The notes under the pieces are model-generated. The model was not told where the DNA came from. It saw nothing but the letters and a program-made list of their open reading frames with translations, and ran no database searches. 64,000 nucleotides of DNA from JASDSY01 sp041441465 (GTDB taxonomy: Bacteria > Muiribacteriota > UBA9980), in contig JASDSY010000010.1 in the NCBI GenBank assembly GCA_041441465.1, positions 310,001 to 374,000 of the forward strand, read 5' to 3'. A program made the translations under genes and the position numbers. This document shows positions 18,461 through 27,089 of the stretch, piece by piece (within the stretch, counting starts at the first letter, position 1; each line of letters begins with the position of its first letter).

Positions 18461-19435
18461 TTAAAAACCTTTAAATCTGGCTTTACCGTCGTAAAGCGGC
18501 GTATAAGAAACAGCTTCCTGAGGGCATATACATAAACACCTGAGGCAGTACATACAGTGGCTTTTTCTTACAGGGTATCCGTCATTACCGACTTCTATCA
18601 AACCCATCGGGCATTTTTTCGAGCACAATCCGCATTTAGAACACTTATCGGCAATAAAACGGTTGCCGAAGCTGTGATTCATAGTTGCGTAAAGCCCCGC
18701 TTCCACAACTTTACCAATATATTTCATGACATTTCCGGCCGGCATAGTCTCGGACTTTGAGAGCGCTTTAAAATCAGAACCGGATTTTATATTAAGACTA
18801 TCAAGAAATTTATTAATTTTTTTATTTATCGACGGAAGCCTGTAGTTAAGATATTTTTTTAAAATCTCGCCTGTCGCTATCGATTTACCAAAAAGCGGCA
18901 TAAGTTCGGTATGGGCAATATAATCATCAACATGGCCGATAACGTCGAATCCTCTAAGTTCAAGTTCAGATTTTATTTTAAGTCCGAAATCTACCGGACC
19001 TTCCATGTGGGTGCCGTATGTAAATGCTTTTTTGCGATTTTGCCCGGGAATCGATTTGATGAAACTCGAAAATACGGCTGCCGGTTCAAAAAAATAAATC
19101 GGCGACCCGAATCCTATAAGGTCAAAGTTTGCAATATAATTATTAAAGTTTACAATTTTTTTATTTAAATCCAGCATTTGTTGATCTTTTGCCGGATCAT
19201 TTTCGTATGCGCGAATTATTTCATTAATACTAAGGCCGAGCGGAACACGTTTTTCTGCTTCGAGAATATATGCCGGAACGACCGGAAAGTTACGCCACAA
19301 TAGCTTCGCGTCCACTATCTTCTCGATATCTAAAAGATCGCAGCGATGGCCGCGTTCATTTATTCCGCGCGCAATCATCTCAGAATATAATCTGGTGTTG
19401 CCGGCACCCGAAAAATAAACTAAAAGAATATTCAT
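18461..19435 (-). CDS. EFR1-family flavodoxin-ferredoxin fusion
   Basis: A 324-residue electron-transfer protein. The N-terminal flavodoxin domain has an FMN-binding loop (YFSGAGNTRLYSE) and the C-terminus carries two 4Fe-4S motifs (CSKCGLCSKKCP and CMYCLRCLCICP). This fits the EFR1 family, common in anaerobes, whose partners are usually unknown. It is monocistronic as far as can be seen, lying 118 bases from the secretin gene's end. The flavin and cluster ligands are intact. Confidence 0.85.
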   Translation of the reverse strand: MNILLVYFSGAGNTRLYSEMIARGINERGHRCDLLDIEKIVDAKLLWRNFPVVPAYILEAEKRVPLGLSINEIIRAYENDPAKDQQMLDLNKKIVNFNNYIANFDLIGFGSPIYFFEPAAVFSSFIKSIPGQNRKKAFTYGTHMEGPVDFGLKIKSELELRGFDVIGHVDDYIAHTELMPLFGKSIATGEILKKYLNYRLPSINKKINKFLDSLNIKSGSDFKALSKSETMPAGNVMKYIGKVVEAGLYATMNHSFGNRFIADKCSKCGLCSKKCPMGLIEVGNDGYPVRKSHCMYCLRCLCICPQEAVSYTPLYDGKARFKGF

Positions 19436-19553
19436 AATCCACGCTCCATTATAAAAAAATCCAAATGCGCATTATTTAAAACATGCCTTTAACATATCGG
19501 CTTTTAAATTTACGACAGCTGAAAAATTATTTATATTATTAAATTATTTTGGA

Positions 19554-21413
19554 TTACTTTCTCGATTTTTTTATGTTATCAAGAATTTGCCTGATACGGT
19601 CATTATAATTTAATGGAACGGAAGAAACCTCGGATGAAGTTTTAATAATAAGAGATTCAGATGTTGAAACTTTTACTTCTTCAGTTATCATAATTTGAAG
19701 CGGCTTTAGAGCAACGGAAGAAGTTATGTCTTGGAGCATGATTTCAGCGGACGATATATTTTGTAACGCTCTTTCCGCCGAAGCAGCCGATGAATTTTCA
19801 GGCACTGCCAGGACCTTAACCGAGGAATCGGAATCCCGGCCGGCTTTAACTTCATGCGTACCGGCAGGTAATTCGAGCTTAAACGGAGACGTTATAAGAG
19901 CCTCTAATGATTCAAGACTGATATCGTTTTTTAATTTAAGCGACATATCTTTTTTCATAAGTTCTATTGATTGCGTTGAAATTAATATCACCGGCGGCCT
20001 GGCGGTTTTGTTATTTTCGTCATTTTTGACGGAGGTATTTTTTTCATTGCCGCTAACCGTTTTTTCAATATTTTCAATTTTAATTTCTTTAGTGTCGGTC
20101 GTGCGCTGTATATCAGAAGGTTTAATATCGCTGAGTCTTATGCTCTCTGTTTCCATGGCTTCAGAAGCTTTTTCCAGAACCGGATATTTGCTGTCTATGC
20201 CTTCGGTATTTTCAATGCGGTCCTTTTCTGTAAAAATTGTCGGCGTAACGAACATTATAATTTCAGTATTAAGCTTTTCCTTATTCGTATTTCTAAAAAG
20301 CTGGCCGAATCCCGGTAACTTTGAAATTATAGGGATTTTAAAAACGCTGGTGCGTTCTTCGGTGTTAATTAAACCGCCGATTACAACTGTTTCGCCTGAA
20401 TTCATGCGCAAAACTGTCCTGGCATTTCGCGTCCTGATATGCGGATAGCCCTCTTTCGTATATTCGAGCACCGAGCTTACCTCGTTGAATATTTTAAGCG
20501 TAACCTCGTTTATATTATGGATTTTCGAGACATCCACCTGCAGCTTGATGCCGATATTTTCCCATTGAACCGTTTTAGTGAGCTGAATATTATCGCCGGC
20601 AGCGTTTTTAGAAGACGTGGTAATTTCGATAGGAATCCTGTCGCCTACCTGGATCTCGGCTTTCTCCTGGTCCAATACTTTAAGTTTCGGCTGCGCGAGC
20701 ACTTCGGCCGCGTGTTCTTTTATTAATAAATCAACAAGCACTGGGCTTTTGATTGTGCCAAAAGTCTTCAATTCGGTCAGCGAGAAGTCTTTTTTACCTT
20801 TATCGAGTTGAATTCCAAGGTCTTTTATACGGTCGCGCTTGATTTCAACAAGCCTTAAATCAACAGCCACCTGGGGTTTTTTATAATCCATCTGGCGCAC
20901 TATTTTTTTGGCTATTTCAATATTTTCAGGAGTGTCTATCATTACGATGCCGTTTATACGATCATTCAATGTGACTTTCGTATTCTTGCCTATCGTTTTT
21001 AAAATATTTATAACTTTTTTCGGATCATCGTTTTCGAGAATGAACACATGTGAAGTCAGTTCACTTTCATAATCAGCCGATTTGGTTTTAGGATATATCA
21101 AATAAGTATTCTTGTTCATTTTCTTGCGTACAAGGCCGTTTGTCCTTATGAACATATCTATCGCAAGATCGATCGGCATGTTGTTAGCGAAAAAAGTGAC
21201 TTTTTTATTAGGCACGCTTTCGTCGAGGAAAAGGTTAAGATTTGACAATTTTGAAAAGACCTCGAGCACTTTAGGCAATTCAGTATCCACAAAAACCAGC
21301 GAGTTTAAGGATACCTCATAATAGTTGGCCGCGGCGCCGCAAACTCCGGCCGGCCAAACAAGCCAGACAGCGAGGAATGTTAATATTAAAAATTGCTTAA
21401 ATAAAAGCTTCAT
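19554..21413 (-). CDS. Secretin (GspD/PilQ family)
   Basis: An outer-membrane channel subunit of 619 residues. A signal peptide (1-27) is followed by a short STN-like N0 domain (about 35-80), an N1 domain with the KH-like fold (about 120-180), and the secretin core with VGDRIPIE, GETVVIGGLI and the gate motif KLPGFGQLF. A Ser/Glu-rich, low-complexity tail of about 200 residues follows, unusual for the family and possibly an accessory or pilotin-binding region. I prefer the ATG at 21413, which begins the signal peptide; longer frames would cross the divergent promoters. No other type II or type IV pilus genes are adjacent, so the system served is unknown. Confidence 0.85.
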   Translation of the reverse strand: MKLLFKQFLILTFLAVWLVWPAGVCGAAANYYEVSLNSLVFVDTELPKVLEVFSKLSNLNLFLDESVPNKKVTFFANNMPIDLAIDMFIRTNGLVRKKMNKNTYLIYPKTKSADYESELTSHVFILENDDPKKVINILKTIGKNTKVTLNDRINGIVMIDTPENIEIAKKIVRQMDYKKPQVAVDLRLVEIKRDRIKDLGIQLDKGKKDFSLTELKTFGTIKSPVLVDLLIKEHAAEVLAQPKLKVLDQEKAEIQVGDRIPIEITTSSKNAAGDNIQLTKTVQWENIGIKLQVDVSKIHNINEVTLKIFNEVSSVLEYTKEGYPHIRTRNARTVLRMNSGETVVIGGLINTEERTSVFKIPIISKLPGFGQLFRNTNKEKLNTEIIMFVTPTIFTEKDRIENTEGIDSKYPVLEKASEAMETESIRLSDIKPSDIQRTTDTKEIKIENIEKTVSGNEKNTSVKNDENNKTARPPVILISTQSIELMKKDMSLKLKNDISLESLEALITSPFKLELPAGTHEVKAGRDSDSSVKVLAVPENSSAASAERALQNISSAEIMLQDITSSVALKPLQIMITEEVKVSTSESLIIKTSSEVSSVPLNYNDRIRQILDNIKKSRK

Positions 21414-21422
21414 AGCAGGCGA

Positions 21423-21452
21423 ATTATAACATAATATTAAAATAAAAGTCAA
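21423..21452 (-). promoter_or_regulatory. Promoter of the secretin gene (near-leaderless)
   Basis: Minus-strand TTGACT, 18-base spacer, perfect TATAAT. The expected transcription start is about 3 bases before the ATG at 21413. Back-to-back with the plus-strand promoter at 21463-21491. Confidence 0.75.
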
Positions 21453-21462
21453 ATAAATTTTA

Positions 21463-21491
21463 TTGACAATCGCGCGGGAATATGGTAGCAT
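21463..21491 (+). promoter_or_regulatory. Promoter of the TPR/cold-shock-domain gene
   Basis: A perfect TTGACA, 17-base spacer, then TAGCAT. The start is expected near 21498, giving a leader of about 25 bases before the ATG at 21523. The -35 is only 11 bases from that of the divergent secretin promoter, so a shared regulator could affect both. Confidence 0.75.
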
Positions 21492-21522
21492 TATTATTGA
21501 TTTTAAAGGATTTTGAGGTATT

Positions 21523-22971
21523 ATGACTGCAGATAAAAATAAAACAGCCGACAATTTTTTAGATGACGCCCTCGAGCTTTTATATGGCCAGAAGCCGTCC
21601 GAAGCTCTGCCTTTATTAAAAAAAGCGGTTGAACTCGCGCCTGAAGACGCGAAAATTTTATCTACTCTGGGGCTTTGCTATTTTATTTTAAACGACAAGA
21701 TTAACGCAATAAAGTGTTACAAAAAAGCTATGTCAAAACGTCCTGACGACGCGAATAATTATTACTACCTTGCAAGGCTTTATACGGATATAGGTAAGAA
21801 TGTAGAAGCAATGTCGGTTTTATCGAACGGCATTTATCATTGCCGTGAAAACCTTAAAAAGAACCCTAACGGTGAAAATTATCTCGTGCTCTCAAGGCTT
21901 TACGCTCTGAACGCCAAGCATAACGAAAGCATCTTAACGCTTTTCAAAGCGGTAAAATTGATGCCGGAGAATCCTGAAGTTTACAGGCTGCTCGCCGAAC
22001 AATATTTCAACATCCAGTTATACCGCGAATGCGTGATCGAAGCTGAAAAGGCTATAAAACTCGATCCTGAAGACTATAACGCTTACCTTTACGCCGGGCT
22101 TTCGCTGCATAAACTAAATGTAATAGACAAGGCGCTTTATAACTTCGCCAAGTCGCTCAAGATAAACCCCAATCAACCGGAACTCAAGTCGCTGCACGAC
22201 AAACTAATAGAACTTAAGGTGCAGAACGGTTTGACCGTCGAAGAAGTGATATATAACGCGCGCCGCGAGGACAAAAGACACCGCGGTTACGTCAAGTGGT
22301 TTAACGACGAAAACGGCATAGGCAGCATTATAAAAATGCCGGAACAGCAGGAAATATTCGCGCATTATCTCGCCATCGATTCTGACGGTTACCAGAGCCT
22401 CTACGAAGGCGATGAGGTTGAATTTTCGATTTCAAATTCTCCGTCAGGTCCAGTAGCTACGCGCGTCAAAGTTACTGCCATGAAAACAAACCGGATAAAA
22501 ACCGGCAAAGTCAAATGGTTTGACGAGGAACGCGGAGTGGGTGAAATTATTCTAAAAAACGGCGATCCGGTAACTTTTCATTACACAGCGATAATAAAGA
22601 ACGGGCCGAAAATTATCGCCGGCGGCGCGGCTGTGACCTGCGAATTATTCGATACCGAAAACGGCCAGCAGGCTTTTAATGTCAAAGAAGTATCCATAGC
22701 GGCAGGCCGGCAGATCGAAGACAAAAACAACTCAAAATATACAGGCACTGTAAAATGGGTTGATTTTAATAAAAACATGGGTATAATCGAAGAAATAAGC
22801 TCCGCATTTCAGGCTATATTTAAAATATCGGACATTGAAGAATCGGAAAATATAAACAAATGCTCTCTTAAACCGGGGCTTAAAGTAAGCTTCGACATAC
22901 AAAGCGTCGAGTCGCTCGAAAGCGAAAATGTAAAAAAAGCAGTTAATATCACGGAGGCTGAAAATGTCTGA
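21523..22971 (+). CDS. TPR protein with three C-terminal cold-shock domains
   Basis: A 482-residue cytoplasmic protein (no signal peptide). Residues 10-240 are tandem TPR repeats, including clear YLARLY, YRLLAEQYF and AYLYAGLSLHKL units. Three cold-shock-type domains follow at about 253-318, 325-395 and 405-475. The first keeps the RNP-like pattern (GYVKWFNDENGIGSI, IFAHYLAI) and EGDEVEF. The second starts GKVKWFDEERGVGEI. The third, GTVKWVDFNKNMG, is more diverged. Cold-shock domains bind single-stranded RNA or DNA, so this looks like an adaptor joining TPR-bound proteins to RNA. The start is supported by TGAGGT. It overlaps the next gene by 8 bases. Confidence 0.85.
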   Translation: MTADKNKTADNFLDDALELLYGQKPSEALPLLKKAVELAPEDAKILSTLGLCYFILNDKINAIKCYKKAMSKRPDDANNYYYLARLYTDIGKNVEAMSVLSNGIYHCRENLKKNPNGENYLVLSRLYALNAKHNESILTLFKAVKLMPENPEVYRLLAEQYFNIQLYRECVIEAEKAIKLDPEDYNAYLYAGLSLHKLNVIDKALYNFAKSLKINPNQPELKSLHDKLIELKVQNGLTVEEVIYNARREDKRHRGYVKWFNDENGIGSIIKMPEQQEIFAHYLAIDSDGYQSLYEGDEVEFSISNSPSGPVATRVKVTAMKTNRIKTGKVKWFDEERGVGEIILKNGDPVTFHYTAIIKNGPKIIAGGAAVTCELFDTENGQQAFNVKEVSIAAGRQIEDKNNSKYTGTVKWVDFNKNMGIIEEISSAFQAIFKISDIEESENINKCSLKPGLKVSFDIQSVESLESENVKKAVNITEAENV

Positions 22972-23383
22972 GTGGTTCCTTTCCGAAATGATATTATGCA
23001 AAAACTGCCTTGCTAAAATATGGTTTTCACCCGAAGGCTATATTTTATGCAGCTGTCATAAAAGCCAGACCGACCGGCCCAATCACGAAAAGCTTTACCT
23101 GAGCGCTCACGACATAGAAGAAGCTGTCATCAACGACATTTTTGAAAAATTAAAAGATAAAGAACGCCTTGATAGATTAACCGAAGCCACAAATCTCGCC
23201 CTGGCTCAATCAGGCGTCAAATTCACCACGGAAAAAGTTTATGAACAATTATTCACAAAATACGACAGGGTATTCAGGCATTCGCAAAGCATCAAGGATA
23301 AGAAAATACTCACCAAAGCAGTCATCAAGAGCATAACGCTGACCGACGGCAATTTTATAGAAATCGAATATCACGACCTGTGA
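22964..23383 (+). CDS. Stand-alone zinc-ribbon/helical protein resembling a serine-recombinase C-terminus
   Basis: A 139-residue protein overlapping the TPR/cold-shock gene by 8 bases and probably translationally coupled to it. It begins with a zinc-ribbon-like CKNC...CSCH pattern preceded by 'LSEMIL', then a helical segment (DIEEAVINDIFEKLKD) and a final strand (KAVIKSITLTDGNFIEIEY). This is the order and spacing of the recombinase zinc beta-ribbon, helix and C-terminal strand in large serine recombinases, but the catalytic and recombinase domains are absent. It may be a domesticated fragment used for nucleic-acid binding. The resemblance is by eye only. Confidence 0.6.
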   Translation: MSEWFLSEMILCKNCLAKIWFSPEGYILCSCHKSQTDRPNHEKLYLSAHDIEEAVINDIFEKLKDKERLDRLTEATNLALAQSGVKFTTEKVYEQLFTKYDRVFRHSQSIKDKKILTKAVIKSITLTDGNFIEIEYHDL

Positions 23384-23412
23384 TAAACTTTAAAATGAAC
23401 TGACCGTATTGT

Positions 23413-24135
23413 TTATAAATCTCCTGCCGAATTATTTATGAACATATTTTCAACGCACGCTTCCGGCGGCAATTCAACTGCAGTCATAATAACTTTTGCT
23501 ATGGTCTCCGGAGTCATGAAATCTTTTTTCAGTTTTTTCGGAAGGAATGAATACAGCGGAGTTTCGACAGCGCCGGGCCTTATGCAAACAACTCTTATTC
23601 CGTCATTTCTTAATTCATGCCGCAAACTTTCGCTGAAGCCTTCGACCGCGAATTTAGAGGCGCAGTACAGAGACCATTCCGAAAATCCTTTAATGCCGGC
23701 AATCGATGAAATATTGCATATCACGCCGGTTTGTTTTTTTATTAACGGTAAAAATATTTTTGATGTAAAAATAGTGCCTTTCACATTGACGTCAAAAATT
23801 CGATTGTAATCAGCTTCGCTGAAATCAATTACATTCTTGGGATAACCCACGCCGGCGCAATTAATCAAACAGTCTATCTTTTTGGCCTTAAATATTTTTT
23901 TCGCATAAACAAGCGCCGATTCTATCTGTAAAATTTCAGAAACATCGGTATTTTTGGCATAACAAAAACCGGGATATTCTTTTAAAAGGCCACATTTTTC
24001 TGAGCTTCTGGATAAAATTAAAACTTTATAACCTGAATCCAAAAAGAGTTTTGCTGTTTCATAACCAATGCCGGAACTGCCGCCTGTTATGATTATATTT
24101 TTGGCATTACTGTTTTTTCGTTCATCGGCCGTCAT
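23413..24135 (-). CDS. Short-chain dehydrogenase/reductase
   Basis: A 240-residue classical SDR with the NAD(P)-binding GGSSGIGYETA glycine motif near residue 17, NCAG, a catalytic Ser in ICNISSIAG and the YCASK catalytic Tyr-Lys pair. It begins 1 base into the stop of the upstream alpha-oxoamine synthase gene (ATGA-type overlap), so the two are coupled. In eukaryotes the SDR partner of serine palmitoyltransferase reduces 3-ketosphinganine. The pairing here suggests reduction of an alpha-amino ketone, but this is inference. The substrate is not known. Confidence 0.85.
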   Translation of the reverse strand: MTADERKNSNAKNIIITGGSSGIGYETAKLFLDSGYKVLILSRSSEKCGLLKEYPGFCYAKNTDVSEILQIESALVYAKKIFKAKKIDCLINCAGVGYPKNVIDFSEADYNRIFDVNVKGTIFTSKIFLPLIKKQTGVICNISSIAGIKGFSEWSLYCASKFAVEGFSESLRHELRNDGIRVVCIRPGAVETPLYSFLPKKLKKDFMTPETIAKVIMTAVELPPEACVENMFINNSAGDL

Positions 24136-25436
24136 TTTTTTACCATCGCTTTGATATAATCCGGCGCTGAATTTTTAAATGCGCTAATTTCTGCTTCTGT
24201 TAGAGGAGTTACGGGCAGGTCGTATTTTTTTACAAGCGCCGCGGCTGCTTCCAAAAATTTATCTATATGTTCAAATGTGTGGGTGGTGTTAATCGTGCAT
24301 CTTATTCTTTCCATACCGTGAGCGACTGCCGGCGCGCCGACCGCGCTGCATAAAATACCGTATTCATATAGGTCCTGTTCGATTTTAAACGCTTTTTCCT
24401 CATCGCCGATTATTATCGGGATAATTTGCGAGTATCGTTTCGGAGTGTTTACGCCGATTTTGAGAAGGCCGGTGACCATCCTATCGACGTTTTTCCATAA
24501 TTTAGCGCGAAGTTCCGGCTCTTTTTTCAATATCTTAAAGGACGCGATAAGGCCGGCCGCCTCGTCTGCCGGAAGGCTTGAAGTGAAATAGTACGTCGAG
24601 GTATTAATTTTAAGCATATCAACCATTTCCTTACGGCCGCTGACAAATCCGCCAAGCCCGCCAAGCGCCTTGCTCAAAGTTCCCATCGCCACCTCGATTT
24701 TATCGCAGACTCCGAAATGTTCCGCAGCGCCGCGTCCGTTTGGGCCCCAAACGCCGGTGCCGTGCGCCTCGTCAATCATCACGGCGGCCTCATATTTTTC
24801 GGCAAGCTCGGTAATCCTGTCGAGATGAGCCAGATCACCGTCCATACTGAAAACCGAATCGGTGATTATGAATATGATCTTGCCCTTATTTTTTTCAAGA
24901 AGTTCTTCGAGATGGTCCATATCGCTATGACGGTATTTAAAAAAATCCGCTTTTGAAAGTTTAATCCCCATCTGAATACTTCTATGATTTATCTCATCGC
25001 CGAGTATCACGAATTCTTTTTTTCCGATCTCGCGGCCATAGAAAAGCTTTATATAAAAATCGCTGTCCGTCAACGCAGGTATTACGCCGACATTAACCAT
25101 AAGGCCTGTCGCAAATATTATGGCATCTTCGGAATGTTTGAAATCGGCAATTTCAGCTTCGAGTTCTTCTAAAAGATTCAAATTTCCCCCAAGCCGCCTT
25201 GATTCACAAGTTCCAATTCCATGTTCAAGAAGCGCTTTTTGCGCAGCTTCTATAACTTCCGGACGCTTGCTGAGCCCGAGATAATTATTCGAGCAAAAGC
25301 AAACCAGATCATGCCCGTGAATTCTAGTCACCGGGTCCGCGAATTTTTCGATAAGAACATCGGAATGGGCGAACCCGCGTTCCTTTAACCAATTATAATT
25401 CTGTATGAAATTTTGGAGTAAAAGCGAATTTTTCAT
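24132..25436 (-). CDS. PLP-dependent alpha-oxoamine synthase (KBL/BioF/SPT family)
   Basis: A 434-residue enzyme of aminotransferase fold type I. It shows SNNYLGLS, GTCESRRLGGN, the PLP-ring His region DEINHRS, DEAHGTG, and the PLP lysine in GTLSKALGGLGGF. Family members condense an amino acid with an acyl-CoA: glycine with acetyl-CoA (Kbl), alanine with pimeloyl-CoA (BioF), or serine with palmitoyl-CoA (serine palmitoyltransferase). The sequence alone does not decide which. No biotin or threonine dehydrogenase genes are near. The coupled SDR gene favours a ketone product that is then reduced. A 45-base gap separates it from the SpoIIE phosphatase gene upstream. Confidence 0.88.
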   Translation of the reverse strand: MKNSLLLQNFIQNYNWLKERGFAHSDVLIEKFADPVTRIHGHDLVCFCSNNYLGLSKRPEVIEAAQKALLEHGIGTCESRRLGGNLNLLEELEAEIADFKHSEDAIIFATGLMVNVGVIPALTDSDFYIKLFYGREIGKKEFVILGDEINHRSIQMGIKLSKADFFKYRHSDMDHLEELLEKNKGKIIFIITDSVFSMDGDLAHLDRITELAEKYEAAVMIDEAHGTGVWGPNGRGAAEHFGVCDKIEVAMGTLSKALGGLGGFVSGRKEMVDMLKINTSTYYFTSSLPADEAAGLIASFKILKKEPELRAKLWKNVDRMVTGLLKIGVNTPKRYSQIIPIIIGDEEKAFKIEQDLYEYGILCSAVGAPAVAHGMERIRCTINTTHTFEHIDKFLEAAAALVKKYDLPVTPLTEAEISAFKNSAPDYIKAMVKK

Positions 25437-25481
25437 TTACACCCCTGCAATTTTAATTTTTTATGAAAATTATAAAATCTG

Positions 25482-27089
25482 TCAGCTTAATTTTTTTAAT
25501 GTCAATATAGTTATATCATCGGCCTGTTCGGCGCCGTCGGCAAACGCCGAAATATCTTTTAAAATCTTATTTACCAGATCAGGTATGTTCTTATGACTAA
25601 CTTCAGTAATTTTTTCGAGCAGCCTCTTTTCGCCGAACAACTCGAGCGATTTATTTATCGCTTCGGTTACTCCGTCGGTATAGGCGAAAAATATATCGTT
25701 ACAGTTAATCATGATTTTTTCGTCAACGAATTTAGCCTCATCATAAACGCCGAGGGCAATGCCTTTATCCATTTTCAAATACTCTGCGCTGCCGTTATTT
25801 TTAAACAGCACCGGCGGATTATGTCCGGCGTTCGCATAACATAGTTCGCCTGTTTTTATATTGAATATCCCGAAAAACAAAGTGACGAACATTACAGTAT
25901 CGTTATCTTTGCATAACTCGATGTTGGCATTGGCCAATACCTCAGCCGGAGTTAAATTATTAGCTGCAATAGATTTTATAAGCGTTTTGGTAACGGCCAT
26001 GAATAAAGCAGCCGGAACGCCTTTTCCCGACACGTCGGCGATCGTAACACCTATACGGTCGTTATCTATGAAAAAATAATCATAAAGGTCGCCGCCGACT
26101 TCTTTTGCCGGCACCATCGTGGCTTTTATGTCGAAAAGATTCCGCTTCTGCGTTTCCGGAAGATCGTGCGGCACCATGCTCATCTGAATATTATGCGCTA
26201 TTTTTAACTCGCTCTGTATTTTTTCCTTAGCGGCCGTCGTTTCCTGAAGTTCTTTCAAATATTGCGCAAGCGATTTCTGCATATGCAGAAATGTTTTGGA
26301 AAAATTACCGACTTCGTCGTTCATTTTTTCAGAAAAAGTTTCGAGCCGTTCCTGAGATTCAGGGGAGAGGCTGAAGTTTTTCATTATGAGTTCTTTAGTG
26401 TATATCGCCAGCTGCTGCAATGGTTTTAAAAGCTTGCCCACCATAAGGTAAGTAACTATCATCGACACTATGAATATATATAAACCTATGAGCAGCAATT
26501 CATTTCTTGCGTTGGCGACCATCTCGTCTATATAATCTATCGAAAAATCAGCGCCGGCAACGTAAATTTTGCCGTTTTTCGTCTTAAACGGAATGAAAAC
26601 CGACCCGAAATTGCCGTAACCATCCTTATATTCATGGTAAAGAACCTTGTTTTCCTTAATAACTTTTTTAAGAGTATCAAGCTCTATATCGCTATACTCA
26701 TAAAAAAAAGTATCGTATTCGTTCTTTTTAATCTGGTCGTCAGTCGCGCTTGTCGATGTGAAATAAATTTTACCGTCTTTTTCGACGTAAGTATATACGT
26801 AATAAGCCTTGACATTTTTAGCGAAGTTACTTAATTTTATGACATTCTGATAATGTTCCGCCGCGGGTATCGAATTTTTATCCGTTATTCTTTCGTGAAA
26901 TTCGTCTCCGACAATATTTGTAATGCCGTTCGCGATTGCCGTAAGCGTCGACCTTATTTTATTTTTCTCGAGCATTTCGACATCTTTAATGCTTTTCAAA
27001 GTATACGCGGTAGTACTCAGCGCGCTCACTATGAAAACGAGAAGTATTATTTTTTCCTTTATCTGCAATTGCCTCATAAAATTAAACAT
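25482..27089 (-). CDS. Membrane sensor with HAMP and SpoIIE/PP2C phosphatase domain
   Basis: A 535-residue RsbU-like protein. Transmembrane helix at about 12-30, extracytoplasmic sensor (30-190), second helix (195-217), HAMP linker (218-290), then a PP2C-type phosphatase with GGDLYDYF, IADVSGKGVPAALFM, ANAGHNPP, AYTDGVTEA and QADDITILTL, so the metal-binding aspartates are present. Such enzymes dephosphorylate STAS anti-anti-sigma proteins in partner switching. Its start shares TAATG with the stop of the upstream Na/Pi-like gene. A kinase-like and a STAS gene lie just upstream of that, making a plausible complete signalling chain. Confidence 0.9.
   Translation of the reverse strand: MFNFMRQLQIKEKIILLVFIVSALSTTAYTLKSIKDVEMLEKNKIRSTLTAIANGITNIVGDEFHERITDKNSIPAAEHYQNVIKLSNFAKNVKAYYVYTYVEKDGKIYFTSTSATDDQIKKNEYDTFFYEYSDIELDTLKKVIKENKVLYHEYKDGYGNFGSVFIPFKTKNGKIYVAGADFSIDYIDEMVANARNELLLIGLYIFIVSMIVTYLMVGKLLKPLQQLAIYTKELIMKNFSLSPESQERLETFSEKMNDEVGNFSKTFLHMQKSLAQYLKELQETTAAKEKIQSELKIAHNIQMSMVPHDLPETQKRNLFDIKATMVPAKEVGGDLYDYFFIDNDRIGVTIADVSGKGVPAALFMAVTKTLIKSIAANNLTPAEVLANANIELCKDNDTVMFVTLFFGIFNIKTGELCYANAGHNPPVLFKNNGSAEYLKMDKGIALGVYDEAKFVDEKIMINCNDIFFAYTDGVTEAINKSLELFGEKRLLEKITEVSHKNIPDLVNKILKDISAFADGAEQADDITILTLKKLS

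Noticed and set aside
19726..20448. 240-codon plus-strand frame opposite the secretin gene
   Set aside because: It is a Ser/Ile/Phe-rich shadow of the secretin's low-complexity tail with no start signal or domain.
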